Source: Sphaerochaetaceae bacterium (GTDB lineage Bacteria; Spirochaetota; Spirochaetia; Sphaerochaetales; Sphaerochaetaceae). Taken from it: 38,862 nt of DNA. This document shows, piece by piece, positions 15,055 through 21,822 of the stretch (position 1 is its first letter; every line of letters starts with the position of its first letter). Location of the stretch: positions 1-38,862 of the forward strand of contig JAQQAR010000055.1 of assembly GCA_028532765.1 (NCBI GenBank), in the 5' to 3' direction. The position numbers and the translations under genes were made by a program. The notes below the pieces were generated by a model, which saw only the letters and a list, made by a program, of their open reading frames with translations, was not told where the DNA came from and did not search any database.

Positions 15055-15797
15055 TAGGTGTCCTCCCCGAAATCTTGTCCAAAATAAATATCCCTGGCAA
15101 TCTGGTTGGAAAGTAATTCCTGCTTTCCTCCTGAAACCAGGATGGTCCCTGCATTGATGATATGTGAGCAAGAAGTGATGGAGAGAGTGTCCCGAACATT
15201 GTGGTCGGTAAGCAGGATACCGATACCCTTCGCTGCGAGTGCCTTGATCAACTGCTTGATCTCAAAGACCGCCTTCGGGTCTATGCCTGCAAACGGCTCA
15301 TCGAGCAAGAGGAACTGTGGATTGCTTGCCAAGGAACGTGCAATCTCTGTACGTCTGCGTTCCCCTCCACTCAAGGTATAGCCTTTCTGGGAGCGGATCT
15401 CTTCAATCCCGAACTCATGGAGCAGCTGCTCAACCTTCTCTTCCTGTTCGTGGTGGCTTAGGTCCCTTCTTGTTTGGGCAACCAAACGGATATTGTCCTC
15501 CACACTGAGTTTACGGAAAATTGAAGGTTCCTGGGGCAGGTAAGCGAGCCCCTTCTTGCTGCGGATGTACATGGGAAGTTCAGTTACATCCTCACCATTG
15601 AGCAGGATGGTTCCCTTGCGAGCCTTGAGAAACCCCACAATCATGTAGAATGTAGTGGTTTTTCCTGCTCCATTGGGACCCAGCAAGCCAATGATCTGTC
15701 CTGAGTGCATGGAAAAGGAGACATCCTTTACGACTTCTTTCTTTCCATAGGATTTGGCCAGGTTCCGTACCTCAAGAAGGCTGGTAAACTTATCCAT
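15054..15797 (-). CDS. lptB: LPS export ABC transporter ATP-binding protein
   Basis: About 247 aa. LptB is the cytoplasmic ATPase that powers LptFG extraction of lipopolysaccharide and pushes it along the LptC-LptA bridge. Visible are Walker A GPNGAGKT, YLPQEPSIFRKLSVEDNI (a Q-loop block highly typical of LptB), the signature LSGGERRRTEIARSLA, Walker B FLLLDEPFAGIDP and the switch LTDHNVRDTL. The ATG at 15797 has GGGGG upstream and overlaps lptA by 8 bp. LptB is cotranscribed with lptA, lptC and rpoN. LptF, LptG and LptD are not in the window. Confidence 0.96.
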   Translation of the reverse strand: MDKFTSLLEVRNLAKSYGKKEVVKDVSFSMHSGQIIGLLGPNGAGKTTTFYMIVGFLKARKGTILLNGEDVTELPMYIRSKKGLAYLPQEPSIFRKLSVEDNIRLVAQTRRDLSHHEQEEKVEQLLHEFGIEEIRSQKGYTLSGGERRRTEIARSLASNPQFLLLDEPFAGIDPKAVFEIKQLIKALAAKGIGILLTDHNVRDTLSITSCSHIINAGTILVSGGKQELLSNQIARDIYFGQDFGEDT

Positions 15798-16413
15798 TGA
15801 CAACCCCCTTGATTGCTCCCTCCATCGTGATGGCCTCGGTGGTAAGGTCTACGGTAATTCTCTGTGCTTGATAGAGGTCCTTGTCCCAATCGATGGTGGC
15901 ATTTCCCTCAAGGTTGAGCATTTGTGATTCTCTATTGAATCGTAAGGAATCGGCTTTACAAGCCATTGCACCACTGTCGGTGTGTTTGAAGAGTTGGACT
16001 TGGACCTGTAATAGGACTACTCCCTCATCAAGGGTGAACTCCAGGTGGAATGCAAATGCAATCACCTCGTTAATCTGATCGTCCAGTTCGAGGTATCCAT
16101 CAATGATGATCAATTCCTCTTGGCGGTCATAGTAAAGATTCTTGCTCTGCAAGGATATTCCCCGCTCTTCATCATTGAGTGAAACAGATCCACTACAGGT
16201 GGCATAACGGAATGATTCTCCTGTAAGGACGATGGTATCGGCTTCAAGACGGAGCGAACCGCTGGTTATGGTAGCACCTTCTGAAAGTGTGATGGTCTCG
16301 AATCCCTGTTGCATATGCATGCTGGTTGAGCCGCCGGAGAAGGATATTGGCTCAGCAAGAAGGGAGAGGAGAGGAACTACCAGTATTGCAAGAATGATTA
16401 GTGCTCGTTTCAT
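15790..16413 (-). CDS. lptA: LptA/OstA-like periplasmic LPS transport protein
   Basis: 207 aa. A clear N-terminal signal sequence (MKRALIILAILVVPLLSLLA) is followed by OstA-type beta-jellyroll strands: TITSGSLRLEADTIVLTGE, SVSLNDEERGISLQSKNLYYDR and MLNLEGNATIDWDKDLYQAQRI. LptA forms the periplasmic part of the LPS bridge between LptC and LptD. Primary sequence conservation is low in this family. The call therefore relies on the strand pattern, the signal peptide and the position between lptC and lptB. Its ATG overlaps the lptC stop (ATGA). Confidence 0.85.
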   Translation of the reverse strand: MKRALIILAILVVPLLSLLAEPISFSGGSTSMHMQQGFETITLSEGATITSGSLRLEADTIVLTGESFRYATCSGSVSLNDEERGISLQSKNLYYDRQEELIIIDGYLELDDQINEVIAFAFHLEFTLDEGVVLLQVQVQLFKHTDSGAMACKADSLRFNRESQMLNLEGNATIDWDKDLYQAQRITVDLTTEAITMEGAIKGVVNG

Positions 16414-16946
16414 TGGGATATCACTCCCTCCAGTACTGTTTTGAAGGTAACGCTGAAGCTCGCCAATGTGGCAGTCATTCCCGTTCCTTGTACCTTCTTA
16501 TTATCCTCATAGAGTAGGGTGACGGGAGTATCTCCCTTGCTGAGGAGTGTTTCATCGTCCCCGATCCAGCTCAAGGCTTCTGCTTCAATGATTAGATGCT
16601 CTGGATATTTTTCCAGGGAAATAGATCCGGAAAGTTCTGCATCGTAATACTCTGTGTCTACTTCTGCATAATCGGCATGACCGCTGATGATTAAATTGCC
16701 TTCCTTATCCTTCTGAGAGAAGTGTAAACCCCGAATAATGGCTTTGTGTGTCTGGTCATAGAGGTCGATCTCATCGGCCACAACACTAATTGGGGGTTCA
16801 TTACCACGGTCCAAAACATAGGTGGCGTTTCTCAAGGTGAGATCTGGCAAGGTAAAAGAGCGTGCCGTTGCCTCCTGCTCGGGGGAAAGGGAGCAGGAGA
16901 GAAGCAGAAACGATGCAAGAACCATGCCAAGAAGCCTTTTTCTCAT
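16410..16946 (-). CDS. lptC: LptC-like lipoprotein of the LPS export bridge
   Basis: 178 aa from the ATG at 16946. The N-terminus MRKRLLGMVLASFLLLSCS is a lipoprotein signal with the lipobox cysteine at residue 18, so the protein would be lipid-anchored. E. coli LptC is held by a transmembrane helix. The mature part has the LptC/OstA pattern (ISVVADEIDLYDQ, ADYAEVDTEYYDAELSGSISL, LIIEAEALSWIGDDETLLS). The assignment rests on this pattern plus the gene order lptC-lptA-lptB. A promoter with its -10 box 6 nt before the ATG suggests that the lpt-rpoN part can be transcribed independently of ymdB-rseC. Confidence 0.8.
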   Translation of the reverse strand: MRKRLLGMVLASFLLLSCSLSPEQEATARSFTLPDLTLRNATYVLDRGNEPPISVVADEIDLYDQTHKAIIRGLHFSQKDKEGNLIISGHADYAEVDTEYYDAELSGSISLEKYPEHLIIEAEALSWIGDDETLLSKGDTPVTLLYEDNKKVQGTGMTATLASFSVTFKTVLEGVISQ

Positions 16947-16952
16947 GTCTTG

Positions 16953-16981
16953 AGTATAACCGTCGTTGCCCTTTTGAGCAA
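16953..16981 (-). promoter_or_regulatory. Promoter of lptC-lptA-lptB-rpoN (leaderless type)
   Basis: On the minus strand: TTGCTC (16976-16981), 17 bp, TATACT (16953-16958), 6 nt, ATG of lptC. No Shine-Dalgarno sequence is present between the -10 box and the ATG. Confidence 0.65.
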
Positions 16982-16983
16982 TC

Positions 16984-17400
16984 TCATTCTTCCCTCTCTT
17001 CTGAGAGTACAGAAGCAACGACAGGAAGGTAGTGGTTCGCTTGTTTCTTGAAATAGAGCCAGACTCCCACGAATCCAAGGGCGATGCTACCCAAGGCAAT
17101 GAGGAAGGATGCCCCAACCCCCAGCCCTGCTGCAACGGCCAGGAAATATCCAAGTGGAAAAAGCAGTAAGGGGGCGATGAGCGTGATCAAGGTTCCAGCA
17201 ATCGTCCTTGATGGCTGGAGGTAGATTTCAACCTCCTGGCCTTCGTCGACGGGGAGCTTGTTTTCATTCCAGACTTCAAACTTTTTTCCCTTCGTATTAC
17301 AGAATGCCGACCCTTTACATCCGCTGCATGCTGAACTGGTGCAGACAACCTCGACCTTATCAGGAGAGATATTTCTTGTTACAGTAACAACCTCATACAT
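16984..17400 (-). CDS. RseC/MucC-family membrane protein
   Basis: 138 aa. The N-terminal soluble part has a cysteine cluster (CTSSACSGCKGSAFC), then WNENKLPVDEGQEVEIYL. Two transmembrane helices follow (TIAGTLITLIAPLLLFPLGY and about residues 92-115) and a short charged tail. This is the layout of the SoxR-reducing-system/RseC family, membrane proteins linked to redox control (with Rnf) or to sigmaE regulation in Proteobacteria. Neither SoxR, Rnf nor sigmaE is encoded here, so the partner is unknown. The start lies 2 nt after the ymdB stop, so the two are almost certainly cotranscribed. Confidence 0.85.
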   Translation of the reverse strand: MYEVVTVTRNISPDKVEVVCTSSACSGCKGSAFCNTKGKKFEVWNENKLPVDEGQEVEIYLQPSRTIAGTLITLIAPLLLFPLGYFLAVAAGLGVGASFLIALGSIALGFVGVWLYFKKQANHYLPVVASVLSEEREE

Positions 17401-17402
17401 AG

Positions 17403-18203
17403 TTATATCCTTTCATGTTCTACCGGAACGCGGATAACCTCGATGGAGGTTGCCTTCTTCTCGTCTGAAATATCCACCATTACCCCGACCAGGGCTAGGT
17501 CATCCCAGCACTCTTGGCTGCGAACCGGTATCTGTACTATTTGTTTTTCAATTTCTGTGGCAGCATCGAAGCCTCCCACGCTTGTTTGGCTTCCACATCG
17601 CCCATTGTCGGTGATATAGGCTGTGCCACCCCCTAGAATTCGTCCATCGGCGCTGAGTACCTTGGTATGGGTCCCAATGACCGCAGCTGCCTTACCATCC
17701 AGCATAAAGCCCATGGAGAGTTTCTCTGCTGTCGGGGAAGCATGGAACTGTACCAAGGGAATAGCTCCCTCTTCCTGTGCCTTGTCCACCAGGAGCTGGG
17801 CAAGGCTGAAGGCATTGGAGAGGTGGGTGCGGGGAAAGTCTGCATTGCCAAGGATATTTATCACGCATACCTTCTGCTTATTCACTGTCAGAAAGCGGAC
17901 ACCCCTGCCAGGGTTTTGCTGTGGGTAGTTTGCGGGCCTGAGGATGCTGGGATTCTTTGCAATGAATTCCACCATGTCCTTCTTGTAGTAGATTTTCTCT
18001 CCACCGGTGATCACATCAATGCCCAGTTTCAGCAACTGCATGCTGTGGGCTCGGCCAATACCGAAACCTCCGGTTGCCCCCTCTGCATTGGCGATCACCA
18101 AATCGATGGACTTCTCTGTCCGCAGCTGTCGCAAAGCTTCCTTGACACATTGAATCCCGGGTCTTCCTACTATCTCACCTAAAAAGAGTACGCGTATGCT
18201 CAT
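17403..18203 (-). CDS. YmdB-family metallophosphoesterase-like protein with altered metal site
   Basis: 266 aa, the length of the YmdB/TIGR00282 family (2',3'-cyclic nucleotide phosphodiesterases in Bacillus and Deinococcus). The fold markers are strong: GEIVGRPG, ANAEGATGGFG, VQFHASPTAEK, VIGTHTKVLSADGRIL and GGGTAYITDNGRCGS. Compared with the metal ligands known in the family (Asp8, Glu39, Asn40, Asn67, His150, His175, His177), this protein has Glu10, Glu41, Gly42, Glu69, His154, His179 and Lys181. Four of seven are changed. It may be a non-catalytic or re-purposed member. The ATG at 18203 has a -10 box 6 nt upstream. A longer in-frame reading upstream is rejected. Confidence 0.88.
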   Translation of the reverse strand: MSIRVLFLGEIVGRPGIQCVKEALRQLRTEKSIDLVIANAEGATGGFGIGRAHSMQLLKLGIDVITGGEKIYYKKDMVEFIAKNPSILRPANYPQQNPGRGVRFLTVNKQKVCVINILGNADFPRTHLSNAFSLAQLLVDKAQEEGAIPLVQFHASPTAEKLSMGFMLDGKAAAVIGTHTKVLSADGRILGGGTAYITDNGRCGSQTSVGGFDAATEIEKQIVQIPVRSQECWDDLALVGVMVDISDEKKATSIEVIRVPVEHERI

Positions 18204-18209
18204 GCACCT

Positions 18210-18239
18210 ACAGTACCGAGTTTTTCCATCCAAAGGCAA
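18210..18239 (-). promoter_or_regulatory. Promoter of ymdB-rseC (leaderless type)
   Basis: On the minus strand: TTGCCT (18234-18239), 18 bp, TACTGT (18210-18215), 6 nt to the ATG at 18203. The -35 box lies inside the left arm of the 18230-18264 inverted repeat. Confidence 0.55.
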
Positions 18240-18264
18240 GTGTGCATGGTATACTTGCCTTTGG
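18230..18264. promoter_or_regulatory. Long inverted repeat, probable operator of the beta-glucosidase gene
   Basis: Perfect 12-bp arms CCAAAGGCAAGT (18230-18241) and ACTTGCCTTTGG (18253-18264) flank an 11-nt centre. The repeat covers a TATACT -10 box (18250-18255) for the GH3 gene and the -35 box of the divergent ymdB promoter. Transcription would start near 18262, so the repeat acts as DNA rather than as an RNA hairpin. A dimeric repressor site controlling both genes is the natural reading. Confidence 0.65.
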
Positions 18265-18273
18265 AGGTGACCT

Positions 18274-20406
18274 GTGTGTAAGCGATGGTTTTCGAAACTG
18301 GGAAAACGTGTGGTCCAGGTACGTATGCACCAGATGCTCAAAAGCCGGGATGTCCAACAGGACTATGAACCGATGAATCTCAAGCTTCCTCCAAGCAAGG
18401 AGCCATCGAAGGCCAAGCAATTGCTTGCTCTGCTAAGCCTTGAAGAGAAAATCACCTTGCTGAGTGGGCAGGATGAGTTCTGTATCCCGGGTATTGAGCG
18501 CGTTGGCCTGAAACCGGTATGGACCAGTGATACAACACTAGGGCTTAGGGGATGGAATGCGGCGGTAACCGATTTCCCTGCATCCATTTCCATGGCAGCC
18601 TCTTGGAATACCTCCCTGCTTGCCAAGGTAGGTGAGTGTATTGGTGCAGAATGCCGTGCCCTGGGCATCGGTGTCTTGCTTGGCCCCGGGGTGAACATTG
18701 CACGGGTTCCAGTCTGTGGGAGAAACTTTGAATATTTTGGAGAGGACCCCCTGCTTGCCGGGAAGATGGCAGAAGCGTATATCAAGGGAGTGCAAACCCA
18801 CCCAGTCATTACAACGGTCAAGCATTTCGCCTGCAACAACAGTGAGTATGACAGGCATAAGTCCAACTCTGTGGTTGATGAGAGAACGCTCAGGGAGCTC
18901 TATCTTCCTGCCTTTAAATATGCATTGGATGCTGGATCGCTCGGGGTGATGACCAGCTATAACCAGGTCAATGGAACCTATGCAAGTGAACACGCCTATC
19001 TCTTGGAGGGGATCCTGAGAGGAGAGTGGCAGTTCGATGGGCTAGTCATCAGCGACTGGAATTCCCTATACAGTACCGATGGTGTACTCTCCTCTGGTGT
19101 CGACCTGGAAATGCCTGGGGGAAAATACCTGAAGAGGGAGAAGGTCCTGGATGCCATCTCCGGGGGAGTGGTTACTGAGGAGGCAATCGACAGGAAGGTG
19201 CTTCATCTCTTCACTGCGTATGAGAGGGCAGGATTGTTCGACTGTCCTCTTGCCGATCCTGCTCTCAAGGTAGGAGATGACAAACATCGTGAGACTGCGT
19301 TGCAAGTGGCACAAGAGGGTATGGTGCTCCTAAAAAATGAGGATGCTGCACTTCCTCTTGGTCCTCCCCTGAAGCTCTGTATAGGGGGTGACAACGCCTA
19401 CCGGGTGGCTCAAGGAGGAGGTTCTTCCATGATCCAGTGGGTAACGCCCCCAAAGACATTTGCTTCCTTGATGGAAAACAGGGCGACCATCTTGCCACGA
19501 CATTGGTATCGCAGTGCCTTATACCGGAGAAGAGTAGCTTCCTCTGACGCGGTCGTTCTGGTTGTTGGTTTCAACCATATAGAAGAGTCAGAGGCCTACG
19601 ATCGCCCTTGGGAGATGGATCGTGCAACGCTCCGTTCGATAGAGCATGCAGCCAAACTGAATAAGCGAACCATTGTTGTTGTACAGAGTGGGGGAGCGGT
19701 TCATCTCACCCCGTTTGCTGACAAGGTTTCGGCAATTCTCTGGACTTCCTATCTAGGTTCATCAACAGCAGAGGCCTTACACGATATTCTTTTTGGGAAT
19801 GTCTCTCCATCAGGCAAGCTTCCCTTTTCCCTTGCTTCCTCGCTCTCTGATTACCGCTCTATGCGTAGCTATCCAAAGGATTATGCTACGTTCTCCCTTG
19901 CAAGAATACACAAGGGACAGGGCGATCCCAATATCCGCCAGGTAAGCCCATCGGACTATACGGAGAATCTCATGGTAGGGTATCGCCAGTTTGACAGCGA
20001 AGGGCCTGCTCCTCTGTACTGTTTTGGTCATGGGCTGAGTTACGCTGCCTTTTCCTATGATGATCTGATGGTGGGGGAGCAGGAAGAAGGAAATTTCACT
20101 GTTTCTTTCTCTCTTACCAATATATCTGATGTTTCTGGTGCAGAGGTTGTACAGCTATACATACTTCCCCTGGATGCAAAGGTCTATCGAGCGAAGCAGG
20201 AGCTGAAAAGTTTCAAGAAGGTGTACCTCAATGCCGGAGAGACGGCAATGATTGAGTTCTCTGTCTCTCCAGAAGATCTTTCCCGGTGGGATATTGATAC
20301 CTGGAGGTTCGTCAGTGATGACGGTCCCTATGAGATCAGGATTGGTTCGAGCAGTAGGGATATCCGATTGCATCAGGCAGTCGAATACAAGGAAAGGAAG
20401 CCATGA
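18274..20406 (+). CDS. Glycoside hydrolase family 3 (beta-glucosidase-like)
   Basis: 710 aa with the complete GH3 layout. The N-terminal (alpha/beta)8 domain has GPGVNIARVPVCGRNFEYFGEDP, the substrate-binding KHFACNNSEYDR, and the nucleophile in VISDWNSLY (Asp261). The second domain has the acid/base region HIEESEAYDRPWEM (about 435-448). The C-terminal fibronectin-III-like domain begins after CFGHGLSYAAFSYDDL. There is no signal peptide, so it acts on imported oligosaccharides. I chose the GTG at 18274 because GGAGG lies 6 nt upstream; an ATG at 18373 has no ribosome site. The exact sugar specificity cannot be read from sequence. It is probably under the 18230-18264 operator. Confidence 0.92.
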   Translation: MCKRWFSKLGKRVVQVRMHQMLKSRDVQQDYEPMNLKLPPSKEPSKAKQLLALLSLEEKITLLSGQDEFCIPGIERVGLKPVWTSDTTLGLRGWNAAVTDFPASISMAASWNTSLLAKVGECIGAECRALGIGVLLGPGVNIARVPVCGRNFEYFGEDPLLAGKMAEAYIKGVQTHPVITTVKHFACNNSEYDRHKSNSVVDERTLRELYLPAFKYALDAGSLGVMTSYNQVNGTYASEHAYLLEGILRGEWQFDGLVISDWNSLYSTDGVLSSGVDLEMPGGKYLKREKVLDAISGGVVTEEAIDRKVLHLFTAYERAGLFDCPLADPALKVGDDKHRETALQVAQEGMVLLKNEDAALPLGPPLKLCIGGDNAYRVAQGGGSSMIQWVTPPKTFASLMENRATILPRHWYRSALYRRRVASSDAVVLVVGFNHIEESEAYDRPWEMDRATLRSIEHAAKLNKRTIVVVQSGGAVHLTPFADKVSAILWTSYLGSSTAEALHDILFGNVSPSGKLPFSLASSLSDYRSMRSYPKDYATFSLARIHKGQGDPNIRQVSPSDYTENLMVGYRQFDSEGPAPLYCFGHGLSYAAFSYDDLMVGEQEEGNFTVSFSLTNISDVSGAEVVQLYILPLDAKVYRAKQELKSFKKVYLNAGETAMIEFSVSPEDLSRWDIDTWRFVSDDGPYEIRIGSSSRDIRLHQAVEYKERKP

Positions 20407-20418
20407 TGACTTCCTTTC
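20392..20418. terminator. Hairpin between the GH3 gene and tRNA-Arg
   Basis: GAAAGGAAG (20392-20400) and CTTCCTTTC (20410-20418) form a perfect 9-bp stem that overlaps the last codons of the GH3 gene. It lies 5 nt beyond the 3' end of the convergent tRNA gene, so it could terminate both. T tracts are weak. Confidence 0.5.
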
Positions 20419-20422
20419 ATGA

Positions 20423-20496
20423 TGAGCCCGGCGCGATTCGAACGCACGGCCTTCTCCTCCGGAGGGAGACGCTCTATCCAGCTGAGCTACGAGCCC
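20423..20496 (-). tRNA. tRNA-Arg (anticodon CCG)
   Basis: A 74-nt cloverleaf on the minus strand. The acceptor is GGGCTCG/CGGGCTC with two G-T pairs. The D arm is GCTC/GAGC. The anticodon stem is TCTCC/GGAGA around CTCCGGA (anticodon CCG). The T arm is GTGCG-TTCGAAT-CGCGC. CCA is not encoded. Confidence 0.93.
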
Positions 20497-20506
20497 ATTC
20501 ATCCGT

Positions 20507-20536
20507 ATCCTACGGCAGAGGAAAGGCACGTGTCAA
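20507..20536 (-). promoter_or_regulatory. Promoter of tRNA-Arg
   Basis: On the minus strand: TTGACA (20531-20536), 18 bp, TAGGAT (20507-20512), and 10 nt to the tRNA 5' end. It is the same arrangement as for tRNA-Leu. Confidence 0.7.
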
Positions 20537-20657
20537 TAGCAGGTCTTGGAAATCGTATGACATGAGATGGTGTATTAGTAACTTATTCATATAAAAAGAA
20601 TAATATAACTTTTATTGAAATAAGATTACGGTAATTAAAAAAGAATTATCATTACTC

Positions 20658-20686
20658 TTGACATGGGTTACTTGCCTTATTACACT
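20658..20686 (+). promoter_or_regulatory. Promoter of the secreted-protein gene (leaderless type)
   Basis: TTGACA (20658-20663), 17 bp, TACACT (20681-20686), 6 nt, ATG at 20693. The preceding 80 bp (20575-20655) is very AT-rich and could act as an UP element. Confidence 0.75.
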
Positions 20687-20692
20687 TTCTGT

Positions 20693-21274
20693 ATGATGAA
20701 ACGAAATCGGATGAAACGCCGTCTGAAGTTCATTCTTCCCATCCTGTTTTTCCTTCTCTTGGAAGGGGCAGTCCTTACTGCGGCCTCGCTTCCGTTTACC
20801 AGTGTCAGGGTGGAAGGCAGAATGCCGGTTACCGAGATTTTCCGCGTTGAACAGAATGATGCAGCCCTGGATTTCAATCTTTCTGCAAGTAGGAACAGTA
20901 TCATCAGGGTTGGTTCGTATACACTGGTATCGAATAACACCATCAGTAAATTTCGTTTAGCCATCCGCCCTGGTGAAGACGGAAACCAGGAACGTTTTGC
21001 GTTCACTTTGGATGAAGGAGAACCATTACCTCAAGGACAAGGGTCAGAGATACCTTTTACCGTACGTGTATCGAGCAATATCTCACGTGCGGTCAGTGTT
21101 GCTGGGGATCAAGCAATGGAAAAGGATCTGGGTGTACGGGGAGTCTACGGCAACAACGATGCAATCCTCTATGAAACAGGGGATATTCTTGCTGAGATTC
21201 CTGACTTCGATCCAGACCTCTACGCAACTGGGTGGTACTCAGCAGCTATTCAGCTGAGTATTGAAGTAATCTAG
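20693..21274 (+). CDS. Small secreted protein of unknown function
   Basis: About 193 aa. A basic N-terminus is followed by a hydrophobic stretch (FILPILFFLLLEGAVLTAAS), which gives a Sec signal peptide. The mature part of about 150 residues is beta-strand-like, with LDFNLSASRNSIIRVGSYTLVSN and IPFTVRVSSN. It has no cysteine, so it is probably a periplasmic or surface beta-sandwich. I do not recognise a family. Starts at 20693, 20696 and 20711 are possible. None has a Shine-Dalgarno sequence, and a strong promoter whose -10 box ends 6 nt before 20693 favours a leaderless start there. An ATG at 20663 lies within the -35 box and is unlikely. The stop overlaps the convergent next gene at CTAG. 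Confidence 0.75.
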   Translation: MMKRNRMKRRLKFILPILFFLLLEGAVLTAASLPFTSVRVEGRMPVTEIFRVEQNDAALDFNLSASRNSIIRVGSYTLVSNNTISKFRLAIRPGEDGNQERFAFTLDEGEPLPQGQGSEIPFTVRVSSNISRAVSVAGDQAMEKDLGVRGVYGNNDAILYETGDILAEIPDFDPDLYATGWYSAAIQLSIEVI

Positions 21275-21648
21275 AAAAGATCATCGTCAAAGAACGCGTC
21301 TTCTTCACTCTCTTCTTCATGGAATTGGAGCCTCAGGAGGTCTTGGAGCCACTTGTGGTCATCGCTTTCCATATCCACACCATCACCGTTGCATGCATGT
21401 TCTTCAGATAGCCAATCATCCAATGCAAGTAGTGCTTCTTTTGAGGTAAAACAAGGTCTGCCTTCGTTGCTAGGTATGGTAAGAGCGTCTGTCAGCAGCT
21501 GATACGGACAGGTTGCGCAAGAAGCGGATAACTGACAGAAACGCATTGCTTCTGTGTACCATTCTCGATTGTTCATGCACACAGCATACTCCATGGTTCT
21601 CAGTTTTACCACAGTTTCTTCATTCTCCAACGAAGCGAGTTTCTTCAT
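21271..21648 (-). CDS. Hypothetical Cys-containing protein with acidic tail
   Basis: About 125 aa from the ATG at 21648; starts at 21591 or 21573 are also possible. Nothing is recognised. A cysteine group sits in RFCQLSASCATCPYQLL. The C-terminus is strongly acidic and ends EDAFFDDDLF, loosely like the acidic, hydrophobic-tipped tail of single-stranded DNA-binding proteins. The 5' end holds a 25-bp tandem repeat, so the start region may have changed recently. The downstream part reads as a sensible globular protein, whereas the repeat-encoded part does not. It is convergent with and overlaps the 20693 gene by 4 bp. Confidence 0.6.
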   Translation of the reverse strand: MKKLASLENEETVVKLRTMEYAVCMNNREWYTEAMRFCQLSASCATCPYQLLTDALTIPSNEGRPCFTSKEALLALDDWLSEEHACNGDGVDMESDDHKWLQDLLRLQFHEEESEEDAFFDDDLF

Positions 21649-21664
21649 TCCCCAACGAAGCGAG
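21615..21664. repeat. 25-bp tandem repeat (two copies)
   Basis: Copies at 21615-21639 and 21640-21664 differ at one position. On the minus strand each copy contains GG(A/G)GAATGAAGAAACT, a ribosome-site-like run followed by an ATG. Because 25 is not a multiple of three, the copy number decides which frame the ATG opens. With two copies the upstream ATG is in frame with the 21271-21648 gene. Confidence 0.85.
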
Positions 21665-21758
21665 AGTAGCGGAATCCATGGTTCCATTACCGAGCGAGTG
21701 CTGGGAAAGCGAGGTGAGATACCCCGCCCCTTGGGCCAGGGTTATTGGTACCTTCCAT

Positions 21759-21787
21759 TTGACTGTCATTGGCAGAGAAGATAGAAT
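21759..21787 (+). promoter_or_regulatory. Promoter of the nucleotidyltransferase gene
   Basis: TTGACT (21759-21764), 17 bp, TAGAAT (21782-21787). A leader of about 30 nt with GAGGAG follows, before the ATG at 21823. Confidence 0.65.
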
Positions 21788-21822
21788 AGAATCATCTGAG
21801 TACAGATTTGAGGAGAGAAAGC

